Of a stretch of 64,000 bases of DNA, positions 42,692 through 55,895 are shown piece by piece. The position numbers and the translations under genes were made by a program. The stretch's first letter is position 1; each line of letters opens with the position of its first letter. Below the pieces are notes generated by a model that did not search any database, had not been told where the DNA came from, and saw nothing but the letters and a program-made list of their open reading frames with translations. The DNA lies in contig NC_035443.2 in the NCBI RefSeq assembly GCF_002127325.2, forward strand, positions 144,226,073 through 144,290,072, read 5' to 3'. Source of the stretch: Helianthus annuus (taxonomy: Eukaryota > Streptophyta > Magnoliopsida > Asterales > Asteraceae).

Positions 42692-44891
42692 TTTTAAATC
42701 TCGTCCTCGAGATTTGGGTTACGATGTTTCTTTTAGACTTATGTCATATTTTAGTGAAGAAAAACATAATTAAGGTAGATGACATAGAATTAAAATATCA
42801 ATTTTTGTGAATATGAGTTGTAATAAGGAGGATTCAATGGTTCAACTGAATTAGTTCGAGAAATCGATGACAAACGAATGAGATGAAATGATATAATTTC
42901 CAAAGTGACTAGGTTCAAGCCAAAAGATATATGATCAATAGATACTTAAAATGAATGTGAAGGACTTTTAGAATCAAAAAATTCTTTGTCAGAAGAAAGC
43001 TTACTTTAATTGGTAACTGAGAAAGGCACAGAATTGACAGGTTCAAAATGAAATGAAAGCATGAAAATTATTTGTCAAATATTAAATTATGATATGAGAA
43101 AATCAATGTGCTGAGATGAGTGAATTGCAAAGATACACCAAAAGACAATAGAGTTAGTGTATTATTGTTTAGAGTTCCAAGTTGTTTTAATTGTGAAACA
43201 ATGTGACAGTACACTATTAATGATCATATTTTTCATATTATATCCTAGAGATCGAAATATAATAAGAACACGTTGCTTTGGCATGACCAACCATTATATT
43301 ATATTTGTATAGCAAATGTAATATATATTATTTGCTACGTAAATGGTCACTACTTTTAAATAAATATTATTTTAGTATTTTATTATACTAGGTAAAATAA
43401 CTTATATTTAAAATACCGTAATGAAGTTATTACATTACAAAATAATTTAGTATTATTGTTTTGTAAAAGAAATCACTATTATTTATAACGTTTAAATGAA
43501 AGTTGTAAATAAAGGTGTAAAAATATTTACTGTACAAAAAGTATTTGTAAAATATTTTGTAAATATATAACACTTAATGGGTTGATTCTATGTGATTACT
43601 TATTTTCATTTTGAAACTATATAACGTTGTGAATGTATTTACAAATGTTGTAAATAAGTGAAAACAGGGACTATTCTTTATATATTACAATGTTCTCCTA
43701 ACCCAACGTTGTTGATGACTACTATATTATTCTTATATGGTTTTTCCAGAGTGTTATGGTACATAGTTAGCACAAAACATGTGATACACAATTTTATATA
43801 ATTTTATTCGTCCCTCTAATTTTTGTTATTGTTTTATGAAAATATGTTTTCTCTTTACAGTACAAGGTATATTTATAATTAAAATTTACTAAATAAGTAT
43901 GATGACTTAATTTATATACATTAAATAGTTATTATCATGGTTGGATATTGGTTAGTGCTGCCTTGTTTAAGCATAGGTGGCCAGTCCATGTCTAACTAAG
44001 GCTACGCTATTCAATACATGCCCCTGATAATAACTCTAGTATCTAAAAATAATACTAACACTTCTGTTATTTATTACTAATAATAAAATCATTAATAATA
44101 AATAACTTAAATATAAATTTAAATGAGAGTATATCTGAATATAATTTTTATATATATAAAATATAAATTCTTTACCTCAATGGTTTAACAAAATTCATTA
44201 ACTCGATACAAAGAGTCACTGTTTTACAATAATGCGATTCATAGTGCAAAAAGCGAAATCATATTTGAGTTTTGATAAATCGAATGAAGCCCTCCAGTGG
44301 TCTTCATAAAGCAAGCGAATCATAGGCGCAACAAACAGAGCATGTGTAACGTGTGGATTTACCAAAAATGAAATAGATTAATATTCGCTACTATGAAAGA
44401 AATCCTCATGATATGATGACTATTAGAGGAAGTAGAAATGCGAAAGTCAACTTATTATATGCAGAAGTCAGAATTTCAACGAAAAGAAATGTAAAAATTT
44501 TATCTGGAATTTCGTGTGATAACTGTTGTTAAGTGACATTACCAGGGAATGTTGAATAAAATAATATAGGGAATTTGCAAAGGTATATGACTCCTTTTGC
44601 AGTGATAATAATTATGACTCTGATTAGACTGTGCATCGATAATTGTGAAATCTTGTTACAACGTACCTCAGCGAGATTTATGTCGGTTGTAGGATCCTAT
44701 GGCAAAGTGATTCTTTTTGATTAGTAGTTTTTCTACTGACGGAATTAGCATTGGTGTCATCGTGCCTAATTTATATTTTTCAAAGGTCTTGCCTTGTGAG
44801 TCGTATGTGATATACTTTGACCTTTGTGGACGTATAATTTAAGTTTCATGTGTTTTCTTGTGTATTAGCACAACTTTATATGCTTCTTACT
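42692..44891 (-). other. Element B internal remnant
   Basis: 2.2 kb of AT-rich DNA without a frame above 60 codons on either strand except 42,622-42,810, which has no recognisable motif. The chromodomain end of pol, expected here in an autonomous element, is absent, so B is non-autonomous, internally deleted or re-interrupted. The remainder is displaced beyond the window by element C. Confidence 0.5.
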
Positions 44892-47800
44892 TGTCACACC
44901 CCTATTTTCCACGTGTCACCGGTGGGCCCGGTGGGGGTTCCGTGACGTAGTTGATATCGTCATAGTCAAACATACATAATATAAATGCACAGCGGAAGCA
45001 AAGAAAGATTTATTTCAACTTAATAATATTGTAATATCCAAGTATCACAAAATAGTCGAAATAGATCCACAGGCGGATCCAAACAAAAAGGAAACTTTAT
45101 TTCAACAGACTTCATGCATCCTAAGCTTGCGAGACTTCTACGGATGCTAAGGAGTGGCCAGCCTATTACGCGTAGTACCTGCACTTAGCCTTTTTGGAAA
45201 ATACGTCAGTTTACACTGGTAAATACAATTTAACTGACTCATTTTGAAATTGTTTAAAATTGATTTAAATGCCCGTGGCACAAAACTTTTTATAACTTGG
45301 GATAATTATTTGCTTAATAATCTTGTAAAAGAATTACATGTCTGTTATGCGTTCAGTTGCCCGGGTCGTGCCGGGTTAAGGATTAATAGACACACCACTT
45401 AATATAATTCCTCCGCGAGACTTCTCTCGACCGACGATTATACTTATTGAAATGCACTACGGGTGTACGCCTACACCCGTGTGCTAAGGTCGTGGCCATT
45501 CTTTGAATGATGCCAAGGATATCCGGGACATGGTCATTAAACCCCCAAAGGCGTTAAACAAACAAAACAGCATTTTTAAACGGGTTAATTTGACAACACT
45601 TAGCCACCGACTGGTTAAGGTCAATTCCCCGACCAAGCGGTATTTTATATACCGTACCCCAAGCCCGTATAGGGAAAATAAGTTAAAAGTATTTACCTGA
45701 GCAAAGTATAAATCAAAAATAGCGAGTGCACGTAGCTTTTACTGGGCTCCTAGATCTGGAAATTAAGGTTTTAATAACCTATTAGAATTCTAACGGGTCT
45801 TAAGCTTAGACCGGTTAGTTTTATATAAAGATTACGGTTTTAAACGTATGATAAGGCGAAGACTGTATTAGAATGTGGTTTGACCCAACAAGCTTGCGTG
45901 CTTGTTTAATACGGGTAACATAATCACATTCTGGATTTTGAGACCGAGAAGATATGGTTTGACCCGTTTCGGCTAAAATGGGTAAACAAGTTACATAAGC
46001 CGATCCGAACGCGTAAAGTGCGTAACGAGTAACCATAAGAGTCATATACATGTTTCTGAAGTAAATATGCCTAAAATATGTTGTGATATCAGAATGATAC
46101 CTTCCATTATGCCCCAAATGGTTTTAAACCAAAACTATGCCTCATAAGGGCATTTTGGTCATTTTAAAGGGTGTAAAAGAGTTTAAATATTAATCTGAGT
46201 TACAGGTCTGAATAAATCAGTAAGTATACTCATTTTATCATGTTATATCAGTAGGATATCAATTATATGTGAAATTTATAACTTATAACCATTCTATGCT
46301 CCGTAGGGGCATTTTGGTAATTTCACATAGGCCTAAAGGGTCAAAACTGGAAATCTGAATTAATTTATTTCCCTACTATTTAAAATATAATGTTTACTAA
46401 TTACATCAGTAAGTTCAACCCCTTATGCTTAACAAGGTTCTAGTGCATACTTATGTGCTAAAAACGCTTAAAAAGGCGATTTGGAGCCATTTTCGGGTTT
46501 TCTGTAAAAAACTGATATTTTTAATATTCCAGCAGGCTCAAAATAATTTATTTAACATAACAAATCAGTAGAAAAAGGTTTGGGGTCAAAAGGATTTGTA
46601 AAACTCATTTTATGGCTTGAAAGGGCAAAACCGGCATAAACCGAATTAATCTTAGAACACTAAGTTATGCTCAACCTAAAAATAAATAAAAATCTCCAAA
46701 AATCCCAAAATATTATTTTATAACAGTAGGTATAAGGTTTTGTATAAAAATTTGGGTTTAGATAGGCTATATGCAATTTACGCCATTAATTACTAAAGAA
46801 GCTTTAATTTACGCTAATGAGCATAACTCTTAATCTACACCTCAAACTGATCTCAAATTTTAGGTGCAAGTTTATAATTCAGTAGCTAAGGTGTCCACCC
46901 TTTTATATTTTCAAAAATCTCATTTTAAGGTCAAATGGGCATAATGGTCAACATATAAGCGATTAACGGAAACATGCATGCGAATAGGATATCTAATGAA
47001 CCAAGTTGTATAATCTCAGAGAGTTATACTAACATGCAAATAGGTCCAAGATAAGCTCTAAGGCAATCCTAATCTTGGCTTAAATGGGTCAGAACTGAAA
47101 GTCAAAGCAGAAGTCAAACTTTGCGACTTTCGGTTCCAAACCGAGCCTAAACTGAAAATTGTCGAGTTGAACATGTTGAGACATGTTCTTACATTAATTA
47201 CCAAGTTATTTTAATGATCAAATAGGTTGCATGTATCCTACATTGCTAATTATGCATTAATTCGCAAATAACCTTTCTGTTGACTTTTTATAATAAGCTT
47301 TGACTCGACAATTAACATAGTTAGAGTGGGAATCTGGAAATACCCTTTTAAGGGTTTATTACCCACATAATTACCTACTTAAAGGTATTTTTAATTCGTG
47401 ATTTGACTGAGCACATTTTAATTAATCACGAAGTCAAACCTTAATTACGATGGTTTGACTTTGAGTTAATTAACTAAGCTAAAACGAATTAGGAAGGGTT
47501 AAGGACACTTACAAGAGTCCTAATTATGCTTAGGGATCACTAAGGATGCTTGTGGCTGACCAGAGGGCTTCAGAGAGTAAACTTGTGAACTTTGCAAAGG
47601 AATGCACAAATTGGTCACAACTTGGAAGCTCTTATATATGGGTTTTAATTCAAGGAGATCATGCCAAAGAGGTCTACCAATGCTTCCAGATCAAGACAAG
47701 TGCCCCCCTATGCATGAAAACCTGTTGGTGCAGCCCCTGGTATGTAAAAAAAAGGTTTTATGGCGGTGCAACGGGCTGGACAGACACCTGCAGGTGTTTT

Positions 47801-48477
47801 CTGTCGCTGGCACTCTAACGCGGCCCGCATAAACCCATAAGGAAGTCTTACGCGGGTCGCCTGGCCTGTCAGAACCAGCCAAACAAGTTTCATTCTTTGC
47901 ACTTTTGGTCCCTGGTCCTTTGTAACGTGGTTTTAAGCCGTTAAATTGCATTTCCAGCCTTCTAACTTGATTTTTAAGGGCCTTGGGACTTTTACTAACT
48001 TGGTTACGTCCTTGACTAACCTTGTAACCACTCATAAGGCCTTAGAATTCAATGTTGACGCTTTTAGCCCCCCGTACACGAATTTGATCATAACTTTCTC
48101 ATACGATAACGAAACTTTATGAAATTTTAACCACATATTCTAGTGTGTATATTTTGTTGTTACAAAGCTTTGGGTCTGCCAAAAGGTCACTCAGAGGTAT
48201 ACTTTGCACATGTTGACACATTTAGCCCCTGTAGTTTGTAATTCCTCACTTTCTTTCACATTTAGCTTCGTATTATCCATGATTTATTCGTTTGAAGGTA
48301 TAAACATCTTGTGGGGATATTTTTAAATATATTTATCCATTGTTGACACTTTGGACCCTTATATTCACATAGTTTCCCCGTTTGTCAACTTTAGTCCCTC
48401 TAAAGTATTCTTTCACACGTTCAGAGCTTATGACACGTGTTCATACATTATTGGACATAAATTTTCAAGGTGTTACA
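44892..48477 (-). repeat. Element C 3' LTR
   Basis: 3,586 bp, TGTCACACCCCT...GGTGTTACA. It contains the 51-bp block GCACAGCGG...TTGTAATAT (about 44,986-45,039) missing from the other LTR. A 65-codon plus-strand frame (45,503) and a 98-codon minus-strand frame (45,821-46,117) recur in the other LTR simply because the LTRs are copies. GC-rich text with CGCGGCCCGC and ACGCGGGTCGCC lies at 47,817-47,862. Confidence 0.93.
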
Positions 48478-48496
48478 TCCTCACCCCCTTAAAAGA
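48478..48496 (-). promoter_or_regulatory. Polypurine tract of element C
   Basis: Minus strand TTTTAAGGGGGTGAGGA against TGTTACA, preceded by AAATCTCGAGGTCGAGATTT. Confidence 0.8.
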
Positions 48497-48513
48497 AATC
48501 TCGACCTCGAGAT

Positions 48514-49101
48514 TTATGGAAATAATTGAGGGTATTTCTCTTGCATTGTGGACTCTAACTCCCACGTATATTCAGGACCTCTACAGGCATCCCATTTCAC
48601 CTTGACGATAGGCACAAGCTTTCTTCGAAGCTTCTTTACCTGTCGGTCCTCAATCGACACTGGTTTTTCCACAAATTTTAAGCTCTCGTCTATATGCACA
48701 TCTGTGTGCGGTATGACTAGCGATTCATCAGCTAAACATTTCTTCAGATTGCAGACGTGAAATACATTATGAATACCATCCAGCTCTTCAGGTAATTTTA
48801 ACTTATAAGCCACTGATCCTACACATTCGATGATCTCGAATGGTCCTATATACCTTGGGCTTAACTTACCTTTCTTACCGAATCGCATCACCCCTTTCCA
48901 AGGTGATACTTTGAGCAAAACTTTATCGCCAACCTTAAACTGGAGAGGTTTTCGCCTTTTATCCGCATAGCTCTTCTGCCTATCTCGAGCAGCTTTTAGG
49001 CGATCGCGAATCTGGACAATTTTGTCCGTTGTCTCGAAGACTATGCCAGGACCTGATAATTGAGTATCCCCTACTTCTGCCAACAAATGGGCGTTCTGCA
49101 C
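48514..49101 (-). pseudogene. Element C integrase C-terminal / chromodomain-like end
   Basis: Contains the integrase C-terminal region ([52 protein letters not shown]), then [12 protein letters not shown] and a C-terminal [16 protein letters not shown], the conserved core of plant chromovirus chromodomain tails, which steer integration to chromatin. It reads in a different frame from the integrase core just upstream (a frame change near 49,090). It ends at the normal distance from the PPT. Confidence 0.85.
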
Positions 49102-49986
49102 TTCCTACCATATAGTGCCTCAAAAGGTGCAGCCTGAATGCTGGTATGGTAGCTATTATTGTAGGAGAACTCGACCAATGGTAGATGCCTGTCCCAACTA
49201 CCACCTAGATTAATTACACATGCACGCAGCATGTCTTCCAACGTTTGAATAGTACGCTCACTCTGCCCATCCTTCTGAGGATGGTAAGCCGTACTGAAAT
49301 TCAATTTAGTACCCAGAGACTGTTGGAAACTCTTCCAGAAATAGTGTACCTAGTATCCCGATCTGAGATAATAGATACTGGTACGCCATGTAAGGATACA
49401 ATCTCATCCACGTACAGTTGGGCTAACATGTCGGAGCTGAACGTCTCTTTAATGGGTAGGAAATGAGCTGACTTGGTTAGTCTGTCAACTATGACCCATA
49501 TGGTATCATTTCCCTTCTGCGTCTTAGGCAACTTGGTGATGAAATCCATCGTCACCATTTCCCATTTTCAAGTGGGAATTTCAGGCTGTTGTAGCAAACC
49601 TGACGGCTTCTGATGTTCAGCTTTAACTTGAGCACACGTCAGACATTTAGCTACATAAGCAGCTATAGACTTTTACAAGCCTATCCACCAATAATTTGCC
49701 CTTAAATCCTGGTACATCTTATCAGCTCCAGGATGAACGGAATACTTGGAACTGTGGGCTTCCTTGAGGATAACATCCCGAAGTCCTCCATATACAGGAA
49801 CCCATATTCGTCCATTCAATCTCAACATTCCGTCCTTATCGTAGGACAACTGTTCTTCAGTCACTCCTAATTTTTCCTCAGGATAGTTAGCTTCCAACAC
49901 AGCTTCCTTTTGTGCAGCTAACAACCTTTCATTCAAACTGTTCTTGATTTCAATGCTCTTGGCATTGATCCTTATCGGCTTCACTC
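49071..49986 (-). pseudogene. Element C integrase core
   Basis: Zinc-binding HHCC (AHSSKYSVHPG...CLTC), then the DDE triad: TMDFITKLP (first Asp), ISDRDTRY (second Asp) and [11 protein letters not shown] (Glu). All three catalytic residues are visible. The coding frame is broken by TAA after YWWIGL (about 49,670), by TGA at a Trp position near 49,565, and by a frame change near 49,305 after SDRDTRYT. Confidence 0.85.
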
Positions 49987-50491
49987 TCTCCTTTCTACTT
50001 AAGGCATCAGCAACTATGTTTGCCTTTCCCGGATGGTATCTTATTTCACAGTCATAATCGTTCAGAGTTTCCATCCATCGTCGCTGCCTCATATTCAAAT
50101 CCTTCTGATTGAACAAGTGCTGAAGGCTCTTGTGATCAGAGTAGATCACACACTTAGTCCCATACAGATAATGCCTCCAAAGCTTAAGTGCAAATACAAC
50201 GGCACCTAATTCCAAGTCATGGGTGGTGTAATTCTTCTCGTGCACCTTCAGTTGACGTGAAGTATAGGCAATGACCTTGCCTTTTGCATTAACACACAAC
50301 CCGTTCCGGTGTGTGAATGCATCACAATACACCACAAATTCTTCAATACCTTCAGGTAGAGTCAGCACTAGAGCGTTACTCAACTTCTGCTTCAAGATGT
50401 CAAAAGATTCTTGCTGCTTAGGCCCCCAGTTAAACTTAATATTCTTACGTGTTAACGAAGTTAAGGGCGCAACAATCCTTGAGATTTTCAA
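49987..50491 (-). pseudogene. Element C RNase H
   Basis: [65 protein letters not shown]. The first catalytic block reads CDAFTHRNGLC where CDAS..GLGCVL is expected, so the hairpin after the first Asp is altered. The frame differs by one from reverse transcriptase (switch near 50,475). Confidence 0.85.
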
Positions 50492-51494
50492 TAAAACACC
50501 TATAGTATCCAGCCAAACCTAGGAAGCTACGAATCTCTGAAGGCGTCTTTGGCTCTTGCCAGTTCATAATAGCTTCTATCTTTGCGGGATCCACTTGAAT
50601 TCCACGTTCACTCACAACATGTCCAAGGAACTGGACTTCGCGAAGCCAAAATTCACACTTTGAAAACTTGGCATAGAGCTTCTCTTGATGAAGTAGCTTA
50701 AGAATGCATCGAAGATGCTTTTCGTGGTCAGCTTGGCTCTTCGAGTAAATGAGGATGTCATCGATGAAGACAATGACAAATTTATCCAGATAAGGCTTGC
50801 ATACGCGATTCATGAGATCCATGAATGCGACAGGTGCGTTAGTGAGCCTAAAAGGCATCACTAGGAACTCGTAATGACCATAACGAGTCCTAAACGCGGT
50901 CTTGTGTACATCTTCATCCTTGACCTTCAATTGATGATAGCCTGACCTGAGATCTATCTTAGAAAAATAACTTGCTCCTTGCAACTGGTCAAACAGATCG
51001 TCGATCCTGGGCAAGGGATATCTGTTCTTGATAGTAACCTTATTAAGCTCACGGTAGTCGATGCATAAACGCATCGAGCCATCTTTCTTCTTGATGAACA
51101 GAATTGGTGCTCCCTATGGAGACGAACTAGGTCTAATAAAACCTTTAGCTAGCAAGTCATCTAGCTGTGTCCTTAATTCCTTCATCTCTGTTGGTGCTAG
51201 CCTATAAGGTGCTCTAGCAACAGGTGCAGCTCCGGGGATGATGTCAATCCTGAATTCCACTTGTCTATCTGGTGGCAAACCAGGTAGTTCTTCCGGGAAA
51301 ACTTCGGGATATTCAAAAATGACCAGAATATCTTCAATCCTAGGCTTTTTCTCGTCAATGGTTACCTGTGCCATATAAATGACACAGCCCTTTTTCAGAC
51401 ATCTGGATGCCTTGAGCATAGCCACTTGCTCAGGCAATCCATGTTGAGTGTCTCCCTGAATGGTGAGTGGCTCACTAGATGGAGTCTTGATCAC
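50445..51494 (-). pseudogene. Element C reverse transcriptase
   Basis: The linker from protease has EYPEVFPEELPGLPPDRQVE and KGFIRPSSSP, then TAG at 51,111 where related enzymes have Trp. RT motifs: [57 protein letters not shown], and catalytic [11 protein letters not shown]. Then [20 protein letters not shown] and [14 protein letters not shown]. Catalytic residues are intact. Confidence 0.9.
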
Positions 51495-51653
51495 TACCTG
51501 CTTCTTGTTTCACATTATCTGGGCTTGGTTATGCGATAACCAATCCATACCTATTACTATATCAAAGCCTGCTAGCTTAAAGGGTAACAAGGATAAAGGA
51601 AAAGAGGGGTTCCTAACGGATAGGACACATCCATCTAATACAGTCGAAACTGT

Positions 51654-53096
51654 TTATATTGTTCCATCAGCTAGTTCCACTTCATATTTCATACTTAGGG
51701 TTTTAACAGGTAATTTCAATAATTCACAGAACTTATTATCTACAAAAGATCTATCCGCCCCAGAATCAAATAACACTCTTGCGTAGACATCATTAATGAG
51801 AAAAGTACCTGTTATGACATTGTCATCCTGAATAGCTTCCTTCGCATCCATGCGGAAGACCCTTGCATTGGTCTTCTTTCCCTCCTCAACCTTCTTCGCA
51901 AGTTTCGGGCAGTTGGGCCTAAGATGCCCCTTCTCATTACAATTGAAGCATGTGGCATCTTTGAGTTTCTTACAGTCTAATGCCTTGTGATCTGGGGACT
52001 TGCAAATTCCACACGCTTTCGGCTGGGATTGGGATCTGGACTCATACCTGCATTTCCCAAAAGGGTGCTTCTTACAAACCTTGCACCTGGGTTTGTCACC
52101 CGTCTGTTGATCTCCTTTCTTGGATCCTGACCCTTTCTTGTGGTCGTCATTTCCCTTGCGCTTCTTGTCTGAGCGCCGCGAACCATCATCTTCGCGTTTT
52201 CTCTTCTCGGTATCAACAGCTCTTAGCGACCTCTGTCTAACTGCGTCCAGTGTGAGGGACATAGATATGTCAGCTACCGATCGAAATGTAGTGGGTCGAG
52301 AGGCTTTGACACTTGCTTTGATTTCTGGGGCCAGACCCCCAATGAAACGGGCTATCCTCTTCGGTTCAGGCGTCACCAGGTAAGGAACTAACCTTGACAG
52401 AGTATTGAAACTCGTGAGATAAGCCTGGCAATCCAGGTTCTTCATGACCAACGACAGAAAATCAGATTCTATCTTTTCCACCTCGTGTTGGGGACAGTAG
52501 TTCTCCTTGATGAGAGCAACAAACTGATCCCATGACATGTTATACAACGAAACCTTTCCAGTAGCCTGTATTAATGACCTCCACCAGGCCAAGGCTTCTC
52601 CCTTAAATGACTGGGATACAAACTTTACAATATCCTTTTCGGCACAACCACTGATGTCCACAACAGTGTCCATCTCATCCAGCCAAGTCATACAGTCCAC
52701 TGCCCCCTTCTCCCCATTAAAATCTCGGGGTTTACATGACACAAGATATTTATACGTGCAAACTTTGGCACGTGGGGCATCATCAAACGCAATTTTCTTG
52801 GAATGACCACTGTTTTCATTTGAAGAATGTCTATCATCATCCTTCTTAGTCTCATCCTTCTTAGACTTGGGTTGGACAGAGGGTGGCTTGCCGTGAGACT
52901 CCGAGTGAGTCTTAGACTTATTATTCGGTGTAGACAGGGTCCTACTATGGGTCCCACTGTACTCACTGTACTGTCGCTCTAAAGCCTTTGTAACCGTATC
53001 ATCAACAAGCGCTTTCAGCTCTGCGCCAGTTAACTGTATCTTTGCATTCTCGTGATTTTCCATCGGACGACTGTTCACCTCGTCTGACCTAGCCAT
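51654..53096 (-). CDS. Element C gag and protease start
   Basis: About 480 residues from MARSDEV (53,096); the frame is open 12 codons further. Capsid-like part: CTYKYLVSCKPRDFNGEKGA, FKGEALAWWRSL, NMSWDQFVALIKENYCPQHE, SRLVPYLVTPEPKRIARFIG. Then a Lys/Asp-rich basic region and three knuckles: CKVCKKHPFGKC, CGICKSPDHKALDC, CFNCNEKGHLRPNC. The protease active site RVLFDSGADRSF is intact. The frame ends at TAA 51,653 soon after ELADGTI, where the protease should continue; a further TGA lies near 51,510. Unlike element E, gag has no intron-like break. Confidence 0.88.
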   Translation of the reverse strand: MARSDEVNSRPMENHENAKIQLTGAELKALVDDTVTKALERQYSEYSGTHSRTLSTPNNKSKTHSESHGKPPSVQPKSKKDETKKDDDRHSSNENSGHSKKIAFDDAPRAKVCTYKYLVSCKPRDFNGEKGAVDCMTWLDEMDTVVDISGCAEKDIVKFVSQSFKGEALAWWRSLIQATGKVSLYNMSWDQFVALIKENYCPQHEVEKIESDFLSLVMKNLDCQAYLTSFNTLSRLVPYLVTPEPKRIARFIGGLAPEIKASVKASRPTTFRSVADISMSLTLDAVRQRSLRAVDTEKRKREDDGSRRSDKKRKGNDDHKKGSGSKKGDQQTGDKPRCKVCKKHPFGKCRYESRSQSQPKACGICKSPDHKALDCKKLKDATCFNCNEKGHLRPNCPKLAKKVEEGKKTNARVFRMDAKEAIQDDNVITGTFLINDVYARVLFDSGADRSFVDNKFCELLKLPVKTLSMKYEVELADGTI

Positions 53097-53317
53097 GTAG
53101 CTTTTCTTGCTACATAAAGAGATAATAGGCAAGGTTTTATTTAGAAGCTAATATAGCATTTTATATTTTTATTAACCATAGTTTTAAATAGCCATTGCTG
53201 GTTAATTTATTAATCAAGTGTTTATTCAGGACCTTTATTACAATCCTTTATTACAATTAAGAATTAACATATAACTTAGTCACAAAGACAGTGTTAATCT
53301 ATAACCCGGATTCTTAC
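53097..53317 (-). other. Element C spacer upstream of gag, left of D
   Basis: Non-coding. TTTATGTAG/CAAGAAAAGC just before the gag ATG could serve as a splice acceptor. Continues at 60,180 once element D is removed. Confidence 0.6.
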
Positions 53318-53322
53318 AGGAT

Positions 53323-53709
53323 TGTTGGACCGGTTTTGAATCCGAAACGATTGCGAAACGTACGTATAACGTGCGGAATCCGTACACGAACGCGACCTAA
53401 CACACGTGATGTAATATAAACGTGATTCTATATAAAATCTGAAATCGTACAATACCTTGAATCACTCTCTCTCTAGATTCTCTCTCTAGATCTAGAAAGC
53501 TCTCAATGACAAATGTGACAAAAGTTGTAAACTAAACATAAAGCTCCCTATTTATAGTCAAAGGCATTTAATGAGATTTCTCATTATTACAATTATGCCA
53601 CCTTGCCTTTTGTCTAGTTATCACTAATTATAACAATATTAATCTCGCTTTCTTCTGTTTCTCGCTACGGCTCGGATTGACGAAGGCTATAGACATGAAT
53701 GTACTAACA
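53323..53709 (-). repeat. Element D 3' LTR
   Basis: 387 bp, TGTTGGACCGG...GTACTAACA. Contains CTCTCTCTAGATTCTCTCTC and, on the minus strand, CTATAAATAGGGAGC (53,548-53,557). Confidence 0.93.
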
Positions 53710-53727
53710 GACTCCCCCTTGGATATT
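53710..53727 (-). promoter_or_regulatory. Polypurine tract of element D
   Basis: Minus strand TATCCAAGGGGGAGTC next to TGTTAGTAC. Confidence 0.75.
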
Positions 53728-55895
53728 GCCGCAGTCAATCTCATAGCGTCTTGTCTTTCTCTTTGAGTCTTCTTGAAACTTTAACACTTTTTCATCAATG
53801 TAGACTTTCTCTTGTTTGAACAGAATCCCAGTGGATTTGTCTTCAGCTTCAGCTCCCCCTTTCGGTAAACTCTTCACTTCATCAGGCTCCCCCTTTCGTC
53901 AAGCTTCCGTGCTTTTGGGATCGACACCTGGCTTTCCGGTTACAAGCTCTTCTAGGCACGATACCTGGCTCCTTGCACGCTTTCCTTTGCGTTGAGCTCG
54001 TCTTCAGACTCCCCCTTAGACTCGGCTTTCGGGATCGTAGTCTGGTATAACATCTGCAGCACTCAGACATTTATAAGTAACAACGTTTTTAAAAAAAACC
54101 ATCAATCAAATTCTCTAATCCACTCCCCCTATCAACTAACTTTACAGATATGGCAGCGTTAAAGAATCCAACTCCCTCACAGTTAATCATCCAAGTTCAA
54201 GTTAATGACCTCGGAGATATCACAAACTGTTTTTGAAAATTTTTGATTTTAAATCAAGTATCAAATTAATGAACTTGTTTTATTTTCAGAAACACAATCA
54301 GCTTACTTAGATTTTGAAACTCAGCAACTCAGACATCGGTTGTGGAAAATAACGCAGAAATCAAAATCTTTTTGTATTTTCTGAAAATATAAAGCAGTAA
54401 AGAAATATATACAAACATATTTACAGACAATATTTTTGTTTGAGTATGCGACAGAGGATCATATCAGTTTTTGACAAATTACTAGTGCCGTTAAGCTTTA
54501 ATTCATACTCAGAATTAAACAATTCACATAGACTGTTTCTAAATGCTCACACAATTTTCAATTTACTCAGGATACTATTTAGATGTCTTATGAACTTAGC
54601 TCATTCATGTGTCCCACCTTTTGAATATACTCCCGTATCCAGAATCTCAATATTAAGACACACATGTGATTGTACTAAAATGATGTCTGTACATAAATTA
54701 GGACATGCGAAAACTGAGGGATCTCAGGTCGATACTTCCGTATGTGCAGAGAGATATCAGTTTCGACTTTGGTATGTCCCCGTTAGAGGATCTTTTTGCT
54801 ACAACAGATGATTATCAATTTTATTGTCTAATCAACTGAGGGTTAATGCTGTGTTTCAAGCATTTGAGGCAAAGCATTATCCAAGGACGAGGTCAGAACT
54901 TCCGTTCAGCAGAAGTCCCGGAATAATACCCTAGACATCAAATAGTAGAAAAACCTAGTATATCAGAATATGAGAACTTTCAAACGAGATTTCAGGGGTT
55001 ACCTATATATCCAAGTAGTGTTCCCCACGAATTTCACAAGTTTGAAATTTTAGGTTTATATCCCGAATAAATATACTAAATGTGTGAAAATCTATCAACA
55101 CATCATCAGTAAAACTGTTTAACACTTTATACTATACAAATCTTTAGCGTACAGTAACAAGTCTACTGATGTACTATCATTTCCTCTTTTTTTACGCAAC
55201 AACTCAAATTTTTGAATTTTATCATGTTTTTGGCAAATCTTTAGCGTACAGTAACAAGTCTACTGATGTACTATCATTTCCTCTTTTTTTACGCAACAAC
55301 TCAAATTTTTGAATTTTATCATGTTTTTGGCTTTTTCAAATTTTCTAATGTTTTTGTATTTTCTAACAACTTTTCTCCCCCTAAAATGCAAAACCATTAA
55401 AGAAATTTGACAAACCGATACTGATAGCTTTGTCTCGCCATCCATTTTCTGCATCTCATGCTCTGTTTTGCAGAAAATATAACACTTTAAGCAGAAAATA
55501 TAATGTACCCCCATGATTTACAACCCATTGATTTTTACAGTTTGAAAACCGTTTTTCAATCTGATGAATGTAATCATGTTTGTTCAGCCGTGAGGGTTTC
55601 GGCGTATTCAATCAACACATATTTTTGTAATTTTCTATTTATGACAAAAATTAAAAACAAACATATTTTTGGTTTTTCAAATGGTAACAAACTAAAACAT
55701 ATTTTTGGTTTTTAATTTTCTAATTTTTAGAGTTTTTGAAATATTGTTTATTTATGTACAGAAAACATATAAACTCCCTGTTCAACCAAACCAGGGTCCA
55801 GCAGCCTTCTCCTCCTCTTGGTGTGCCAAGCTGCTCCAATTTCCAAACTTACAATCTTCAGAATTCTTGAGCACCTGCACATTAAACTAACTCAA
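53728..55895 (-). other. Element D non-coding region in place of pol
   Basis: No protease, integrase, reverse transcriptase or RNase H motif on either strand. 53,850-54,030 repeats AGACTCCCCCTT-like PPT variants (five or six). 55,138-55,331 is a 97-bp tandem duplication. Confidence 0.75.
55138..55331. repeat. 97-bp tandem duplication in element D
   Basis: Two essentially identical adjacent copies starting AAATCTTTAGCGTACAGTAA; the offset is exactly 97 bp. Confidence 0.93.

Noticed and set aside
45821..46117. 98-codon minus-strand frame repeated at 63,288-63,584
   Set aside because: Repeated only because both lie in the LTRs of element C; no recognised motif.
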